24,776 bases of DNA from a virus (IMGVR_UViG_3300046451_000578:1-24776); one strand, 5' to 3'; counted from the first letter of the stretch, positions 6,909 to 16,166 are shown. The notes: generated by a model from the letters alone, not told the origin. Program-made: numbers and translations.

Positions 6909-8080
6909 TGCCAGACCGTTCCGACATATCGCCCCTCTCAATTACTGATGGCAAAATCAGTAAGGCGGCGAAGATTGACCCAACCAAGTTGGCTCCTGCC
7001 ACTTCGGGGCAAGTGTTGATTGCTGGAACGGATGGTAAGTTTAGGCCGGGAAATTTAGTAACAACTTCCAGCGGCGACACCGTTGCCCAAGGGCCAGCAG
7101 GCCCACCGGGCGCAACTGGATCACAGGGAGCTACTGGCGCAACCGGAACAACTGGAGCAGCGGGAACAGACGCCAGTATAACGGAGGCAACGGTTAATGC
7201 TGCTGGTGCGGTGATGCACACGGACGTTCCAGATAGTGATACCGGATTTATTAAGAGAACTGGAGCCGCAACTTATGACGTTGACAACAACAACTATTAT
7301 ACCGAAGCCGAAGCGGACGCACTCAACACGGCCATAGTTGAGGGATACACCTCCCAGCTTGGCACTATGGCAATCAATTTAGTTATAGGGTTGGCCGGTA
7401 AGTCCGCAACGGGACACGACCATGCCGCTTCAGAAATAACCAGTGGTACTCTCCACGCTGATCGGTACACCAACACAACCTACACCGCCGACGATGGAAT
7501 TTCTCTAGCGGGAACTGCTTTTAGTGTAGCAGCAGGAACAGGATTAACTCAAAACGGAAACGGACTTGAGTTAAACCTGCAAGGAGTTGGTGAAGAAGCC
7601 ATTAGAGTTGACCAAGACTACCTTGTGTTTTTAGATGGTGGAGCAACAGGGGCGGCTAAAAAAGAATCTTTTGCAGACTTGGCAACCGCAATGGCGGGGA
7701 CTGGGTTAACTGCAAGTTCGGGGGAATTAGTCGTATCAACTGGAACTACTGGAAGCACTGTTGCCACAGGAGATCAAGGGTTTGATGTTCACAAATACAC
7801 TCGGACAATTACTTGGGGAACTCCCATAACGGATCACGTTACTTACGACACAGACGTAGCCACAGTAACGCACGGGTTAGATACAGAATTTATTACAGTA
7901 TCTGTTTTAGATGTTAGTGGCCGAACTACTGAATCGGGAGCAAAAGGTTTTGTTGATATAGATTCTATATGCAGGATAACTGTTGTCGATTCCACCAAAA
8001 TTAAAATATCGTGGTTTCCAGCCGATTCGGGAACAACTTCGCAAACAGGATATGATTTCAAGTTAACCGTTATCGGATGA
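6908..8080 (+). CDS. Tail fibre protein with collagen-like stretch
   Basis: 390 residues. It opens with SDISPLSITDGKISKAAKID, the same shaft-type repeat as in the preceding fibre. At about residues 63-85 there is a collagen-like run of Gly-X-Y triplets (GPAGPPGATGSQGATGATG), which in phages usually forms a trimeric stalk. An acidic Asn/Tyr segment (DVDNNNYYTEAEADAL) and repeats around GISLAGTAFSVAAGTGLTQN follow. The C-terminal ~110 residues form a beta-domain (VTHGLDTEFITVSVLD; IKISWFPADSG) resembling distal fibre domains. It overlaps both neighbours by 1-4 bases. The fibre call is solid; the exact adsorption role is inferred. Confidence 0.75.
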   Translation: MPDRSDISPLSITDGKISKAAKIDPTKLAPATSGQVLIAGTDGKFRPGNLVTTSSGDTVAQGPAGPPGATGSQGATGATGTTGAAGTDASITEATVNAAGAVMHTDVPDSDTGFIKRTGAATYDVDNNNYYTEAEADALNTAIVEGYTSQLGTMAINLVIGLAGKSATGHDHAASEITSGTLHADRYTNTTYTADDGISLAGTAFSVAAGTGLTQNGNGLELNLQGVGEEAIRVDQDYLVFLDGGATGAAKKESFADLATAMAGTGLTASSGELVVSTGTTGSTVATGDQGFDVHKYTRTITWGTPITDHVTYDTDVATVTHGLDTEFITVSVLDVSGRTTESGAKGFVDIDSICRITVVDSTKIKISWFPADSGTTSQTGYDFKLTVIG

Positions 8081-8442
8081 CCCCACTCCAGCAAGCCAAA
8101 GCAACCTATGACACCGATTCCACAAACACATTTGAAGGCGATCTGGTCTGGCATTTACACAATGCCTACGTTTGGTCTGGAGACGATGCGTTCATCATGG
8201 GTCGCCCAATGCCGAAGGCTAAAGTTGCTGAAGAATGCACTGAACAAACCACCTATCCAGTTAAGGATTGTGATACATGGTTTGTCTGGCTTGGGTCAGG
8301 AAAAGCCGCACTCAAACGATTTCTGGAGGTCGCCCCATTCCGAATGGAATACGTCGCTTGGCACAGGCGCGGGGCGAAATTGAAAATTTACAAATGGAAC
8401 GATTACGAAAGAAAGGTAAATAAGTATGGGAACAAAAGTTAG
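8077..8442 (+). CDS. Conserved-looking phage protein, function unknown
   Basis: 121 residues, rich in Trp, Tyr and charged residues; no family recognised. It starts in the preceding stop codon (ATGA) and overlaps the next gene by 17 bases. Visible segments include DLVWHLHNAYVWSGDDAFIMGRP in the first half and VKDCDTWFVWLGSG, PFRMEYVAWHRRG and KLKIYKWNDYERK in the second. No signal or membrane span is present. The place between fibres and ejection proteins suggests a small virion or assembly protein. The unusually high aromatic content would suit a small folded domain. Confidence 0.6.
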   Translation: MTPLQQAKATYDTDSTNTFEGDLVWHLHNAYVWSGDDAFIMGRPMPKAKVAEECTEQTTYPVKDCDTWFVWLGSGKAALKRFLEVAPFRMEYVAWHRRGAKLKIYKWNDYERKVNKYGNKS

Positions 8443-9265
8443 AGCCCCGAAAGCCCGCGACTATGGTGGCGAGATGAAATCGACCCTCCAAGCCCAAGTG
8501 GATATGGCGGGCGACCTCTATGGCGCAGAAGAACAGTGGCGCGGCAAGTACGCCCAGCTAGACATGGACATCGCCAACCAGATGACTCCACAACTGCTCG
8601 ATCTATACGAGACTTCGCAAAGGCGACTCGGCACAATGGATCGTGAGCAACTCGACCTCCAGCGCGAGGGAGATATTGGGGCGATAGAAAAATACGGTGG
8701 CCGCGCACGGGAAGCACTGGACGCCGCCAACCCAGAACAAGCCGCCCTACTAGAAGAGTTAAATGCCCAAGCTTTGGGTGACCTCCAGCAAGGTGGACAA
8801 TTGAATGCTGGAGAACGCCGCACCATTAACCAATCAGCGAGAGGCGCACAAGCCGCCCGTGGATTTGGCTACGGGATAAACGATGCGGCTATTGAGTCGT
8901 GGGCGAACCTCCAAGGCAGCGAACAAAAACGCCAGCAACGCCAAGGTTTTGCACAGTCAATGGTTGGAATGAACAAGGCAACTGCCGCCGACCCATTCAT
9001 GGCAATTCTAGGCCGACCAAGTTCCATGAACACATCAATGGCTGGAGGCGTGGTTGGACAGGCCGGAGGCTTCAATCCCGGCGCAATGTTTAGTCCAGAA
9101 AGCCAGTATGCTGGAGATATTCATAACCAGAATTACCAAGGGCAACTGGCGGCTAGAACTGCTAGTGCTAAAAACAAAGCTTCTTTGATTGGTGCTGGTA
9201 TGAATATGGTTGGCAGCGCGATGGGTGGTGGTGGTGGTGGTGAAAAACCTTGGTGGATGCCTTAA
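8426..9265 (+). CDS. Internal virion (ejection) protein, gp14-like by position and style
   Basis: 279 residues. Two-thirds are helical, rich in Gln, Ala and Glu (KYAQLDMDIANQMTPQLLDL; EQAALLEELNAQALGDLQQG). An arginine-containing segment GERRTINQSARGAQAARGFG follows. The C-terminus is Gly/Met-rich (GAGMNMVGSAMGGGGGGEKP) and ends WWMP. This organisation is common in podovirus ejection proteins that are packed in the capsid and form the periplasmic DNA-delivery tube. AAAGG lies about 10 bases before the ATG. The following two genes match the sizes and order expected for gp15- and gp16-type proteins. No direct homology to T7 gp14 can be claimed without a profile search. Confidence 0.65.
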   Translation: MGTKVRAPKARDYGGEMKSTLQAQVDMAGDLYGAEEQWRGKYAQLDMDIANQMTPQLLDLYETSQRRLGTMDREQLDLQREGDIGAIEKYGGRAREALDAANPEQAALLEELNAQALGDLQQGGQLNAGERRTINQSARGAQAARGFGYGINDAAIESWANLQGSEQKRQQRQGFAQSMVGMNKATAADPFMAILGRPSSMNTSMAGGVVGQAGGFNPGAMFSPESQYAGDIHNQNYQGQLAARTASAKNKASLIGAGMNMVGSAMGGGGGGEKPWWMP

Positions 9266-9280
9266 AGGAGAACATATAAA

Positions 9281-10816
9281 ATGGCTAATTATTTCAGCAA
9301 ATATAAAGGACGCGGTGGCCCAGCAATAGCACCCGGCATTGTCCAGATGATGGGCAGCATTGGGGATGAATATGCGAAGGGCATTAAGGGGTTGAGCGAG
9401 GGGCTTGAGAAGTATCGGCAGAATAAGGAAAAACGTGAAATCCTGACTGAGAAAGGGGAATGGGTTGCTGAACAAAAAGTGCAAGATTTGGCCGCTTGGA
9501 CGGAAGAAGATCCTCAACGAGTTGACACCAAAGAATACGACGAAAAGCTCAAAGACATCCAGAAGTTTAGCGAAGGAATCACAGATATGCCCCTCGGTAA
9601 ACTGGAATCCGCCATCTCCAACTACGCGATGGATGTGGAACTCGAAAACCGGCGACAAACGAGGGAGATACAGAAAGCGGAAGTGGAGGAATCTAGGCGT
9701 CGGTTTGATGCGGGGCAGCAAGCCACACAGAATTACCGCAACACGCAGACAGGGTTCACCGAACGAGCGGAAGAAAGAACGATTAATGCCTTGGAGGATG
9801 CGCGAGGGAAAGAGGCTGCAGGAAGAAAAGTGCATCAAGCCTTCGCCGCAATTCCGACGCAGACGGAAACTTCAAGAGCCGGGTACTTTGAGGAAAGAGA
9901 GATTCCAAAGGCTCCAGCCGGAACAACGTCAACGAAAAATTATGATTCGTCAGAAGCGCGTATTGGAGATGCTGTTTCAATAATAAACGACACGCTTAAA
10001 CATAAGGAGAAAGCAAGGGATAGGTTCCGGCGTGAAATTAAAGCCAGTGACGCGGAACTGGCGGGGATGAAGGATGAGGAAGGTCAGCCACTAGCTCCGG
10101 GCCGGGGGTGGCATCCCCGCGTTGTGTATGACGCAACGGTAGCCGCAAATACGCGCATGGAAGACGACATCCGCGAGCTTGAATTGGACAAGGAATATCT
10201 GGATAAAGATTCCTATATGTACATATCCGACGAAGACCGGCAAGAGGTATTAAACAAATACGCCAAACCACTCGAACCAATACAAGTTGGTGCAGATGTA
10301 GGGGAAGCCCCGGCTGCGCTAACGGAATACATTTGGAATCCTCCATCAAAAGGAACCCGACCAACCACGCAAATCGAGCGTCACCGCAAGATGCAAGAAA
10401 TTCTTGTCGAACATGGTGGAGACTTGGGAATGGATGAGTTGGGTAAATTTAGAAAAGAAATGGGCAAGCTCGACCCGAACCAGCCGAGTCCGTTTAGGTA
10501 TGAGAAAGGCCCGAACGACACTTGGTTAGCCACTCACCAAGGCACTGGGGCTACGGTTAATCTTGGGCAAGAGGGCCGCATGAGTGCAACGGAGATTGGG
10601 TACATTCACAAGCGAGCGGAGAATCAACTCAAGAGTCTCACGAAGGCAAAGGATTTTCTTGAAAAAGCCCTATTCGAGTATGATCAAAAAGCCGCCGATG
10701 GTATGTCGAGCGAGGCAGAACTCAAGCCACTCAAAGACCGATTGGAACGCGCCAAAGCGGCACTCGAACAAGAACAACCAATCCTAAAATACGGCTCCGG
10801 CGGCTGGGAAAACTAA
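9281..10816 (+). CDS. Internal virion (ejection) protein, gp15-like by position
   Basis: 511 residues, strongly charged and helical throughout, with long Glu/Lys/Arg/Gln-rich stretches suggesting coiled coil (about 30-70, 130-190, 240-310 and 440-500). It has the best SD of the virion genes (AAGGAG before ATG). No enzyme motif, signal or membrane segment is visible. It lies between the gp14-like gene (15 bases upstream) and the giant gp16-like gene, whose ATG follows directly on its TAA. That order and the extended helical character match the middle ejection protein of T7-like phages. Size is shorter than T7 gp15 (747 residues), so the assignment is by context. Confidence 0.62.
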   Translation: MANYFSKYKGRGGPAIAPGIVQMMGSIGDEYAKGIKGLSEGLEKYRQNKEKREILTEKGEWVAEQKVQDLAAWTEEDPQRVDTKEYDEKLKDIQKFSEGITDMPLGKLESAISNYAMDVELENRRQTREIQKAEVEESRRRFDAGQQATQNYRNTQTGFTERAEERTINALEDARGKEAAGRKVHQAFAAIPTQTETSRAGYFEEREIPKAPAGTTSTKNYDSSEARIGDAVSIINDTLKHKEKARDRFRREIKASDAELAGMKDEEGQPLAPGRGWHPRVVYDATVAANTRMEDDIRELELDKEYLDKDSYMYISDEDRQEVLNKYAKPLEPIQVGADVGEAPAALTEYIWNPPSKGTRPTTQIERHRKMQEILVEHGGDLGMDELGKFRKEMGKLDPNQPSPFRYEKGPNDTWLATHQGTGATVNLGQEGRMSATEIGYIHKRAENQLKSLTKAKDFLEKALFEYDQKAADGMSSEAELKPLKDRLERAKAALEQEQPILKYGSGGWEN

Positions 10817-13800
10817 ATGCCCATTATAAAAATAGAAGGGGTTGGCCGCGCCCAGTTTCCAGACACGATGGAGCGGGACGAGATTGAAGCGGCTATTCAG
10901 CTTCGCTACGGGAAGCACCTAAACAAGTTACGCCAGCAAAAACGCGAAGCCGAGTTCCAGCAAGCCCAAGAGGCTGCTCAAAAAGTTGCCGACGAACAGG
11001 GTATTTGGGATAGCTTCACTGAAGGTATGGGGCGGGCGAAGGATGATTTCATTCTTGGCAAGACCCTACTGGAACTCGACCACGCCGACGCTCAAGAACT
11101 CCTAGAAGAAGAATACCGAAACTGGAAGATCACGCCGCGAGCCGACGAGGCCGATATGTTAAGTGTGCGTGGTATGGGGAATCTGTTCGGTGAGGCAGGA
11201 GTTACTATCGCCCCCACCATTGGTGCGGGATTGGGCGCGGGCGCATTAACAACTCCACTTGGAGGACTCATCACCGCCGGGGCCACCGCCACTGGAATCC
11301 AAGCCACCTCCGCAAAAGGCGCAACTTTCCGAAACGACTACATCAACCTACGCCACCAACAAAACATGGAGGGCGCGGATGACCCAAGTACGGCATACGA
11401 AACCGCCCGCGACACCTCGAACAAAGCCGCCATGATTGCTGGTGGAATTGCAGCGGCATCCACGGCCATTCCAGTTGGCAAGTTTATCAAGCCCGGCAGC
11501 ACCGTTGGCCGCACCGTTGGGAAAAAGGTTGGGGCAGAAGTCGCATTCGATACCGGCTTGGGCGCAGCAGAATCCATATCCAGCGATGTGTACGCGGAGG
11601 CGCAAGGGGTTGAGCGAGGAAACATTCTGGAGAATGCACTTCGTAGTGCCGCCGGGGAGGCTTTAATTGGTGGGCCATTTTCAGTGTTTCATGGGCGCGG
11701 GTATCTGCAAGAAGCCAGAGCAGAACGAGCGAGGCAGTATGTGGATGCACAAATACAACCCCCAACGCAACTTGCGCTTCCAGCCCCGCCAGTAAGGCTT
11801 GGACTACCCGGCCCTCCAACACCGGCTGGATTATTAACCGGCCCCGGCATTGATCCAGCACGAAGATTGCCCGGCCCCGACACACCAACCCCCATGATAC
11901 TGGACGGCCCCATCATTGATGCGGACACGGGGAAAGTTTTAGATGTGTCGTTGGAACCAGATGCGCCGATTGCTTTGCTGGACGAACGCGGCAACGTCAT
12001 CAATCGGGGAGTGGAAAATGATGCGGGCCGCATTGCAGCACTGGACATTGAGGCGAAGTTCGATGAACGAATCTCCAACAAGCGCACCAATCCAGAGAGC
12101 GGCAAGCTAGGCTTTAGACGAACCGCCGAGGACTTTATCGACACAAAGCCCCGTGAGCCTGACGTAAATGCGCCGGTTCCAGAGGCTCCCCGCGAACTCG
12201 CGCCGACAGCACCGCTAGAGCCGCCGACAACTCGGACTTTTCAGGAGGGGCATGAAGCTGTTTTTTCAACCTTTAAGGTAACGCAAGAAGCCGCCGATTT
12301 TTACAATGAAGGTGCAACTGAAACCACAATAGCTTCACCGAACGGGCGCATAAAAATAGCAAGCGGTGTGGCCAATTCTCCTAACAAAAATTCAGTTGTT
12401 GATTTTGTCGTTCCAGAAGGGAAACGAGGGCAGGGGCATGGGAATGCTTTAATGGCGAAAGCCGTTGAAATGTTTCCAGAACTAGGGGGGCAAGTGTCTT
12501 CTTTAGCGGCCCTTAAAGTTGCCTACGATGTGGGGAGGCGGCCCGCAACAAAACCAGAGGCTACTTGGGAGGCTTCTAAAGATATGTTCGAAGAAGCGGG
12601 GTCGATTAACATGAAAACCCCCCCAGAACCCAAAGTCGATAAAGGCAAACAACTACTTTTCGAGTTCCAAGAAGCAGTCAAAGACCTTGGAGGCCGCGTC
12701 GGCATGGGCGTCGATCCCATTGCCACCTACAAAGTTTTCAAAACGATGGTCAAAATGGCCGCGTACTGGAGTGCAAACAAAGTTAAGTCTGCCGCTGAAT
12801 TTGCAAAGCGCATTGGAGTCAAGTTGACTGAAGCCGTGAAGCAAGCGTGGGCCGATGGCAGCACGGGAGTTGCGCGGACTCCAGCCGAAATACCACAGGC
12901 AACCGTGGATGACATATCGGGGCGAGGTAAACCAAGCCGCGAAACCGCAACTCGCCGCACTCTCGGCCAGATTGTCAGCGACCACATCGACGCAGCCAAG
13001 AGAAGGCTGGAACTGGATGACACAGACTCCAAGGCGAACGAAGTTATCCGCAAACTGGTGGATAGGTTCGTTGACTTGAAAATCCTCCAGCGACTAATAA
13101 CGGCTGGAAAGAAAATCCCCGACACCATGAACGCATACCTCCACATGGAGTTGTTGTCGGATCGTGTTGGGGCTGCGCTGACAAAACTGCGATCAGATGT
13201 GCTAGACCCGATGGTGGTGAGGATGAAGGAACTCAACCTGTCTGACGCCGACCTTCATTTATATCTCCACGCCCGCCACGCCCATGAGGCGAACAAGCGT
13301 ATGTCGGAAATACGCGACGATATGCCAGACGGTGGCAGTGGCATGACGAACAAAGCCGCCGAGGATCACATTACGAGATTCCAGCAGGAAGGTAAGTTGC
13401 CCGGTCTTCAAGAGATTGAGAAAACTGTTCGTGCCTTGACGCAATCGAAGCTCGACCTCGAACTGGAAGGTGGACTCATCGACGAGGCCAACCACCAAAG
13501 ACTTTCCACCTACTACGAACGCTATGTGCCGCTGAACAGGGAAGGCGAACACTCCGACCACATCGAAAGCGGGAACAGCACATTTAAAGGTCACAAAAAA
13601 CGAGTAGGCAGCGGCAAAGATGTGGTGGATATTACATCAAATCTGTTCGCCCAATACTCCAACGCGATTGAGCAAGTGGAGCGCAACCGCGCAATGGCCG
13701 CGCTGGAACAACTCATCCAGAAATACCCGACCGAAGTTATTTCCAGAGCGAAACCCAAAATGGTTCCAGACTTCGGCCCCGATGGGAAGTTAACTTCCAG

Positions 13801-15571
13801 AGTCGATCCATACTGGAAGTCCGCCGACGACATTGTAAGCTACTGGATTGCCGGGGAACAAAAGTTCCTCCAAGTCAACAACCCGGCCCTCGCCCGCAAC
13901 CTCAAGAACATGGGGTATGGGTCAACCAACGCATTCATCCGAGCCTTCGGCGCGGGCAACCGTTTTCTTGCATTGGTCAACACGCAACTCGCACCTAGTT
14001 TTGTCATACCCAACTTTCTGCGCGATCTCCAGACGGCGAAAATCAACATGGCCGCAGAAGATGTCGAAGCCCTGCGAACCAACATCTTGCGGAGTGTGCC
14101 AAAAGCCTTCCGCGCAGCGTGGAAAGCGGAGGTTGGCGTGAAGGGGAAGAAATCCTACGAAGGAGTTGAGGGCCAATACTATAAGGAGTTTGTAGAAGTT
14201 GGAGGCAAGATTGAATTTTTCGGGTTGAAAGATATTGCTTCGTACAAGAAGCGAATCCAGCAGGGGTTGAAGGATCAGTCCAAGCCAGAGAAAGCCATTC
14301 GGTTCTTACTGGACAAGGCGGGCAGTCTTAACGCCACCGTCGAAAACACGATGCGCCTGTCCGTGTATGCCAATGCCCGTGAGGCTGGACTATCCAAGAT
14401 GCAAGCGGCGAGCCTCGCCAAAAACGTCACAGTCAATTTTTCCAGAAAAGGCGAGTGGTCGAGTGGGCTAAATAGTTGGTTCCTGTTTTTCAATGCAGGA
14501 GTGCAGGGAAGCTATCGCATGGCGCAAGCAATCCAAAGTCCGAAGGTGCAGAAGATCGTTGGGGGCGTTGCGGCGTTTGCAGTCGCACAGGATTTTCTCA
14601 ACCAAATGATCTCGGACGAGGACGAAGACGGCGAATCCTTTTACAACAAAATTCCAGAACACGTTCGGGAACGGAACATGATTGTTATGTCGCCATTCGG
14701 CGGCAAGGATTATATCAAGATTCCAATGCCCTACGGCTACAACGTGTTTCATTACGCTGGAACCAATATGTCCAGAATGTTACGGGGGGAGATATCCGCT
14801 GGGGAAAATGTCGCGCACACATTCAACTCCACGCTCAACGCATTCAATCCTATCGGCGGGGCGAGTGACCTGTTCAGCATGGCTGGACTAGCGCGGGCTG
14901 CAACGCCCGACATATTTAATCCTCTGGTGGAGTTACCGAGTAACAAGGATTGGAAAGACACTCCAATTTATCCAGCCCAAAATCCGTTTGATACATATGA
15001 GAAACCGTGGTCGCAGCGATATTTCTCTAGTGTTTCCGCCCCTTCTAAATTTATCACAGACAAGCTAAACCGAATCACCGGAGGAACAGAAATCCAGAGT
15101 GGACTTGTGGATTTGAGTCCAGAAACACTCGACCATTTGTTTTCCCATTTTTTCGGCAGCGTAGGCAAGGACGCATTGCGACCTTTCACTGGAGAAGGCA
15201 TCAATAAACTTCCAGTGGTGCAACGCTTTGTTGGTGGGCAAACAATTTATTACGACCAAGAAAACTATTACAAACTACGCAGCGAAGCCTTCCAAGCCGA
15301 CGATCAGATAAAGGCACACAAGGCTCGCGGCGAAGTCCAAAAACTCAAAACGTATTTGAACGAGGCAACCCCACTCCGCAAAATACTACCCCGCATCAAA
15401 GATACGGATAAAAAGATTCGGGAATTCAACCAGAAAATTCGTGTGCTGGAAGCCAGCGCAAATCTTGACGAGGCTGAAAAAACCGAACGAGTGGGAAAAC
15501 TCAAGGAACGAAAAGTCCAGTTGATGAAGCTCGCTCGTAAACGCTTTCTCCTCCTCACTGGCAATGAATAG
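10817..15571 (+). CDS. Giant internal virion / polyvalent ejection protein with LPD38-like region and GNAT-like motif
   Basis: 1584 residues, in the position of T7 gp16 (1318 residues), whose product is ejected ahead of the DNA. Order of visible parts: an N-terminal PIIKIEGVGRAQFPDTM motif typical of phage polyvalent proteins; Gly/Ala-rich hydrophobic stretches at ~130-165 and ~195-255; a Pro-rich linker at ~315-375; an embedded acetyltransferase-like segment at ~490-576 with VPEGKRGQGHGNALM, resembling the acetyl-CoA loop of GNAT enzymes; a helical repeat segment at ~610-690; and an LPD38-like region at ~1040-1330 (FVIPNFLRDLQTAK; NVTVNFSRKGEW; WFLFFNAGVQGSYRMAQAI). A Lys/Arg/Glu-rich helical tail follows. 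No lytic transglycosylase active site was recognised. The GNAT part may be inactive. Confidence 0.72.
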   Translation: MPIIKIEGVGRAQFPDTMERDEIEAAIQLRYGKHLNKLRQQKREAEFQQAQEAAQKVADEQGIWDSFTEGMGRAKDDFILGKTLLELDHADAQELLEEEYRNWKITPRADEADMLSVRGMGNLFGEAGVTIAPTIGAGLGAGALTTPLGGLITAGATATGIQATSAKGATFRNDYINLRHQQNMEGADDPSTAYETARDTSNKAAMIAGGIAAASTAIPVGKFIKPGSTVGRTVGKKVGAEVAFDTGLGAAESISSDVYAEAQGVERGNILENALRSAAGEALIGGPFSVFHGRGYLQEARAERARQYVDAQIQPPTQLALPAPPVRLGLPGPPTPAGLLTGPGIDPARRLPGPDTPTPMILDGPIIDADTGKVLDVSLEPDAPIALLDERGNVINRGVENDAGRIAALDIEAKFDERISNKRTNPESGKLGFRRTAEDFIDTKPREPDVNAPVPEAPRELAPTAPLEPPTTRTFQEGHEAVFSTFKVTQEAADFYNEGATETTIASPNGRIKIASGVANSPNKNSVVDFVVPEGKRGQGHGNALMAKAVEMFPELGGQVSSLAALKVAYDVGRRPATKPEATWEASKDMFEEAGSINMKTPPEPKVDKGKQLLFEFQEAVKDLGGRVGMGVDPIATYKVFKTMVKMAAYWSANKVKSAAEFAKRIGVKLTEAVKQAWADGSTGVARTPAEIPQATVDDISGRGKPSRETATRRTLGQIVSDHIDAAKRRLELDDTDSKANEVIRKLVDRFVDLKILQRLITAGKKIPDTMNAYLHMELLSDRVGAALTKLRSDVLDPMVVRMKELNLSDADLHLYLHARHAHEANKRMSEIRDDMPDGGSGMTNKAAEDHITRFQQEGKLPGLQEIEKTVRALTQSKLDLELEGGLIDEANHQRLSTYYERYVPLNREGEHSDHIESGNSTFKGHKKRVGSGKDVVDITSNLFAQYSNAIEQVERNRAMAALEQLIQKYPTEVISRAKPKMVPDFGPDGKLTSRVDPYWKSADDIVSYWIAGEQKFLQVNNPALARNLKNMGYGSTNAFIRAFGAGNRFLALVNTQLAPSFVIPNFLRDLQTAKINMAAEDVEALRTNILRSVPKAFRAAWKAEVGVKGKKSYEGVEGQYYKEFVEVGGKIEFFGLKDIASYKKRIQQGLKDQSKPEKAIRFLLDKAGSLNATVENTMRLSVYANAREAGLSKMQAASLAKNVTVNFSRKGEWSSGLNSWFLFFNAGVQGSYRMAQAIQSPKVQKIVGGVAAFAVAQDFLNQMISDEDEDGESFYNKIPEHVRERNMIVMSPFGGKDYIKIPMPYGYNVFHYAGTNMSRMLRGEISAGENVAHTFNSTLNAFNPIGGASDLFSMAGLARAATPDIFNPLVELPSNKDWKDTPIYPAQNPFDTYEKPWSQRYFSSVSAPSKFITDKLNRITGGTEIQSGLVDLSPETLDHLFSHFFGSVGKDALRPFTGEGINKLPVVQRFVGGQTIYYDQENYYKLRSEAFQADDQIKAHKARGEVQKLKTYLNEATPLRKILPRIKDTDKKIREFNQKIRVLEASANLDEAEKTERVGKLKERKVQLMKLARKRFLLLTGNE

Positions 15572-15573
15572 TC

Positions 15574-15993
15574 GTGAACACAACAACACTAGGCGCAGTC
15601 GGAGAGCGACTTGTCGAGGCTGAATTACTAAAGCTGGGGTTTTGTGTTGCTCGTCCAGCGGTGGATGTTGACGGGTACGATTTACTTGTGGGAACTAACT
15701 CCCGCGAATATCATCGACTTCAGATTAAAACTTGTCGGATTCCAGTAGAATACAAAGGTAGCTACGGCTATCGCTACACTGCGCTCAAAAATAAGAAATC
15801 CGATTATTTCATTTTCGTCTGCTTGATGCACAACACATTCTACATCGTGCCAACCGACCTAACCGCCGCGTCAATTCGTTTCTCTGGAGACGGCAGTGGA
15901 CAGTCCGAACTAGAAAAGTTTTTTGGCGCATGGCACATATTAAAACCAACACCCAACGATCATACCCCCGCGCAAGTTCTTGATGCGGAGTAG
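15574..15993 (+). CDS. PD-(D/E)XK nuclease, group I intron endonuclease-like (PDDEXK_5 / DUF4365 type)
   Basis: 139 residues from a GTG start two bases after the giant ejection gene. The fold signature is clear: GAVGERLVEAELLKLGF (Glu11 in the first helix), PAVDVDGYDLLVG (Asp36), then RLQIKTC giving Q-x-K at 50-52, the expected D...QxK catalytic triad. The C-terminal part (DYFIFVCLMHNTFYIVPTD) matches the closing strands of this family. Relatives include intron-homing nucleases and restriction-like proteins. It lies between the virion module and the attP site, a common place for accessory cargo, and ends exactly at the tRNA-like sequence. Whether it acts in homing, defence or recombination is unknown. 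Confidence 0.7.
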   Translation: MNTTTLGAVGERLVEAELLKLGFCVARPAVDVDGYDLLVGTNSREYHRLQIKTCRIPVEYKGSYGYRYTALKNKKSDYFIFVCLMHNTFYIVPTDLTAASIRFSGDGSGQSELEKFFGAWHILKPTPNDHTPAQVLDAE

Positions 15994-16009
15994 GATGCGT
16001 TGATTCCGC

Positions 16010-16059
16010 CCTGACTGGGGGTCAGGAGGTCGAGAGTTCGAATCTCTCCATCCCGACCA
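16010..16059 (+). other. Candidate attP: 3' portion of tRNA-Pro(GGG)
   Basis: A tRNA 3' half is intact. The anticodon stem CCTGA/TCAGG (16010-14, 16022-26) encloses CTGGGGG with anticodon GGG at 16017-16019. A five-base variable region follows. The T-stem GAGAG/CTCTC encloses TTCGAAT. The acceptor 3' strand CATCCCG is followed by A and CCA (16057-59). G72 and A73 fit proline tRNA. There is no D-arm: only 12 bases separate the anticodon stem from a partial acceptor match GGATG (15993-15997). A working tRNA is therefore unlikely. Phages that integrate in tRNA genes carry such a 3' copy to restore the host gene, and an integrase gene starts about 110 bases downstream. Confidence 0.72.
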
Positions 16060-16166
16060 TTTTAATCATTTTTTTACTTGTTTTCTAGAGGCTAACTTCC
16101 CAATGTCCATTTCAGGACACTTGTTCCGAGGGCTGTTCTCGCACACAAGGCGTCGGAAAACGCAAC
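16060..16166 (+). promoter_or_regulatory. Integrase leader with two small hairpins
   Basis: Non-coding stretch between the tRNA fragment and the integrase ATG. It opens with a T-rich run (16061-16085). TGTCC ATTTCA GGACA (16104-16119) can form a hairpin. A second nested hairpin uses CTTGT (16120-16124) with ACAAG (16145-16149) and, inside it, CGAG with CTCG (16127-16130, 16138-16141). Such repeats could be integrase or excisionase arm sites, operators, or mRNA structure. No convincing -35/-10 pair was identified. Confidence 0.4.

Noticed and set aside
7085-7165. Short repeated units in a fibre gene as a possible CRISPR or repeat array
   Set aside because: They encode collagen-like Gly-X-Y triplets and are not spaced as repeat and spacer.
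9035-9838. 267-residue minus-strand frame
   Set aside because: Antisense to two convincing ejection-protein genes, with a Phe/Leu/His-rich composition and no recognisable domain; a shadow of codon bias.
10817-15571. Lytic transglycosylase domain as in T7 gp16
   Set aside because: No convincing catalytic Glu with the surrounding transglycosylase motifs was found in the N-terminal region.
15991-16059. Complete tRNA-Pro gene
   Set aside because: Only 12 bases lie between the partial acceptor match and anticodon stem, so there is no D-arm, and the first two acceptor positions do not form Watson-Crick pairs.
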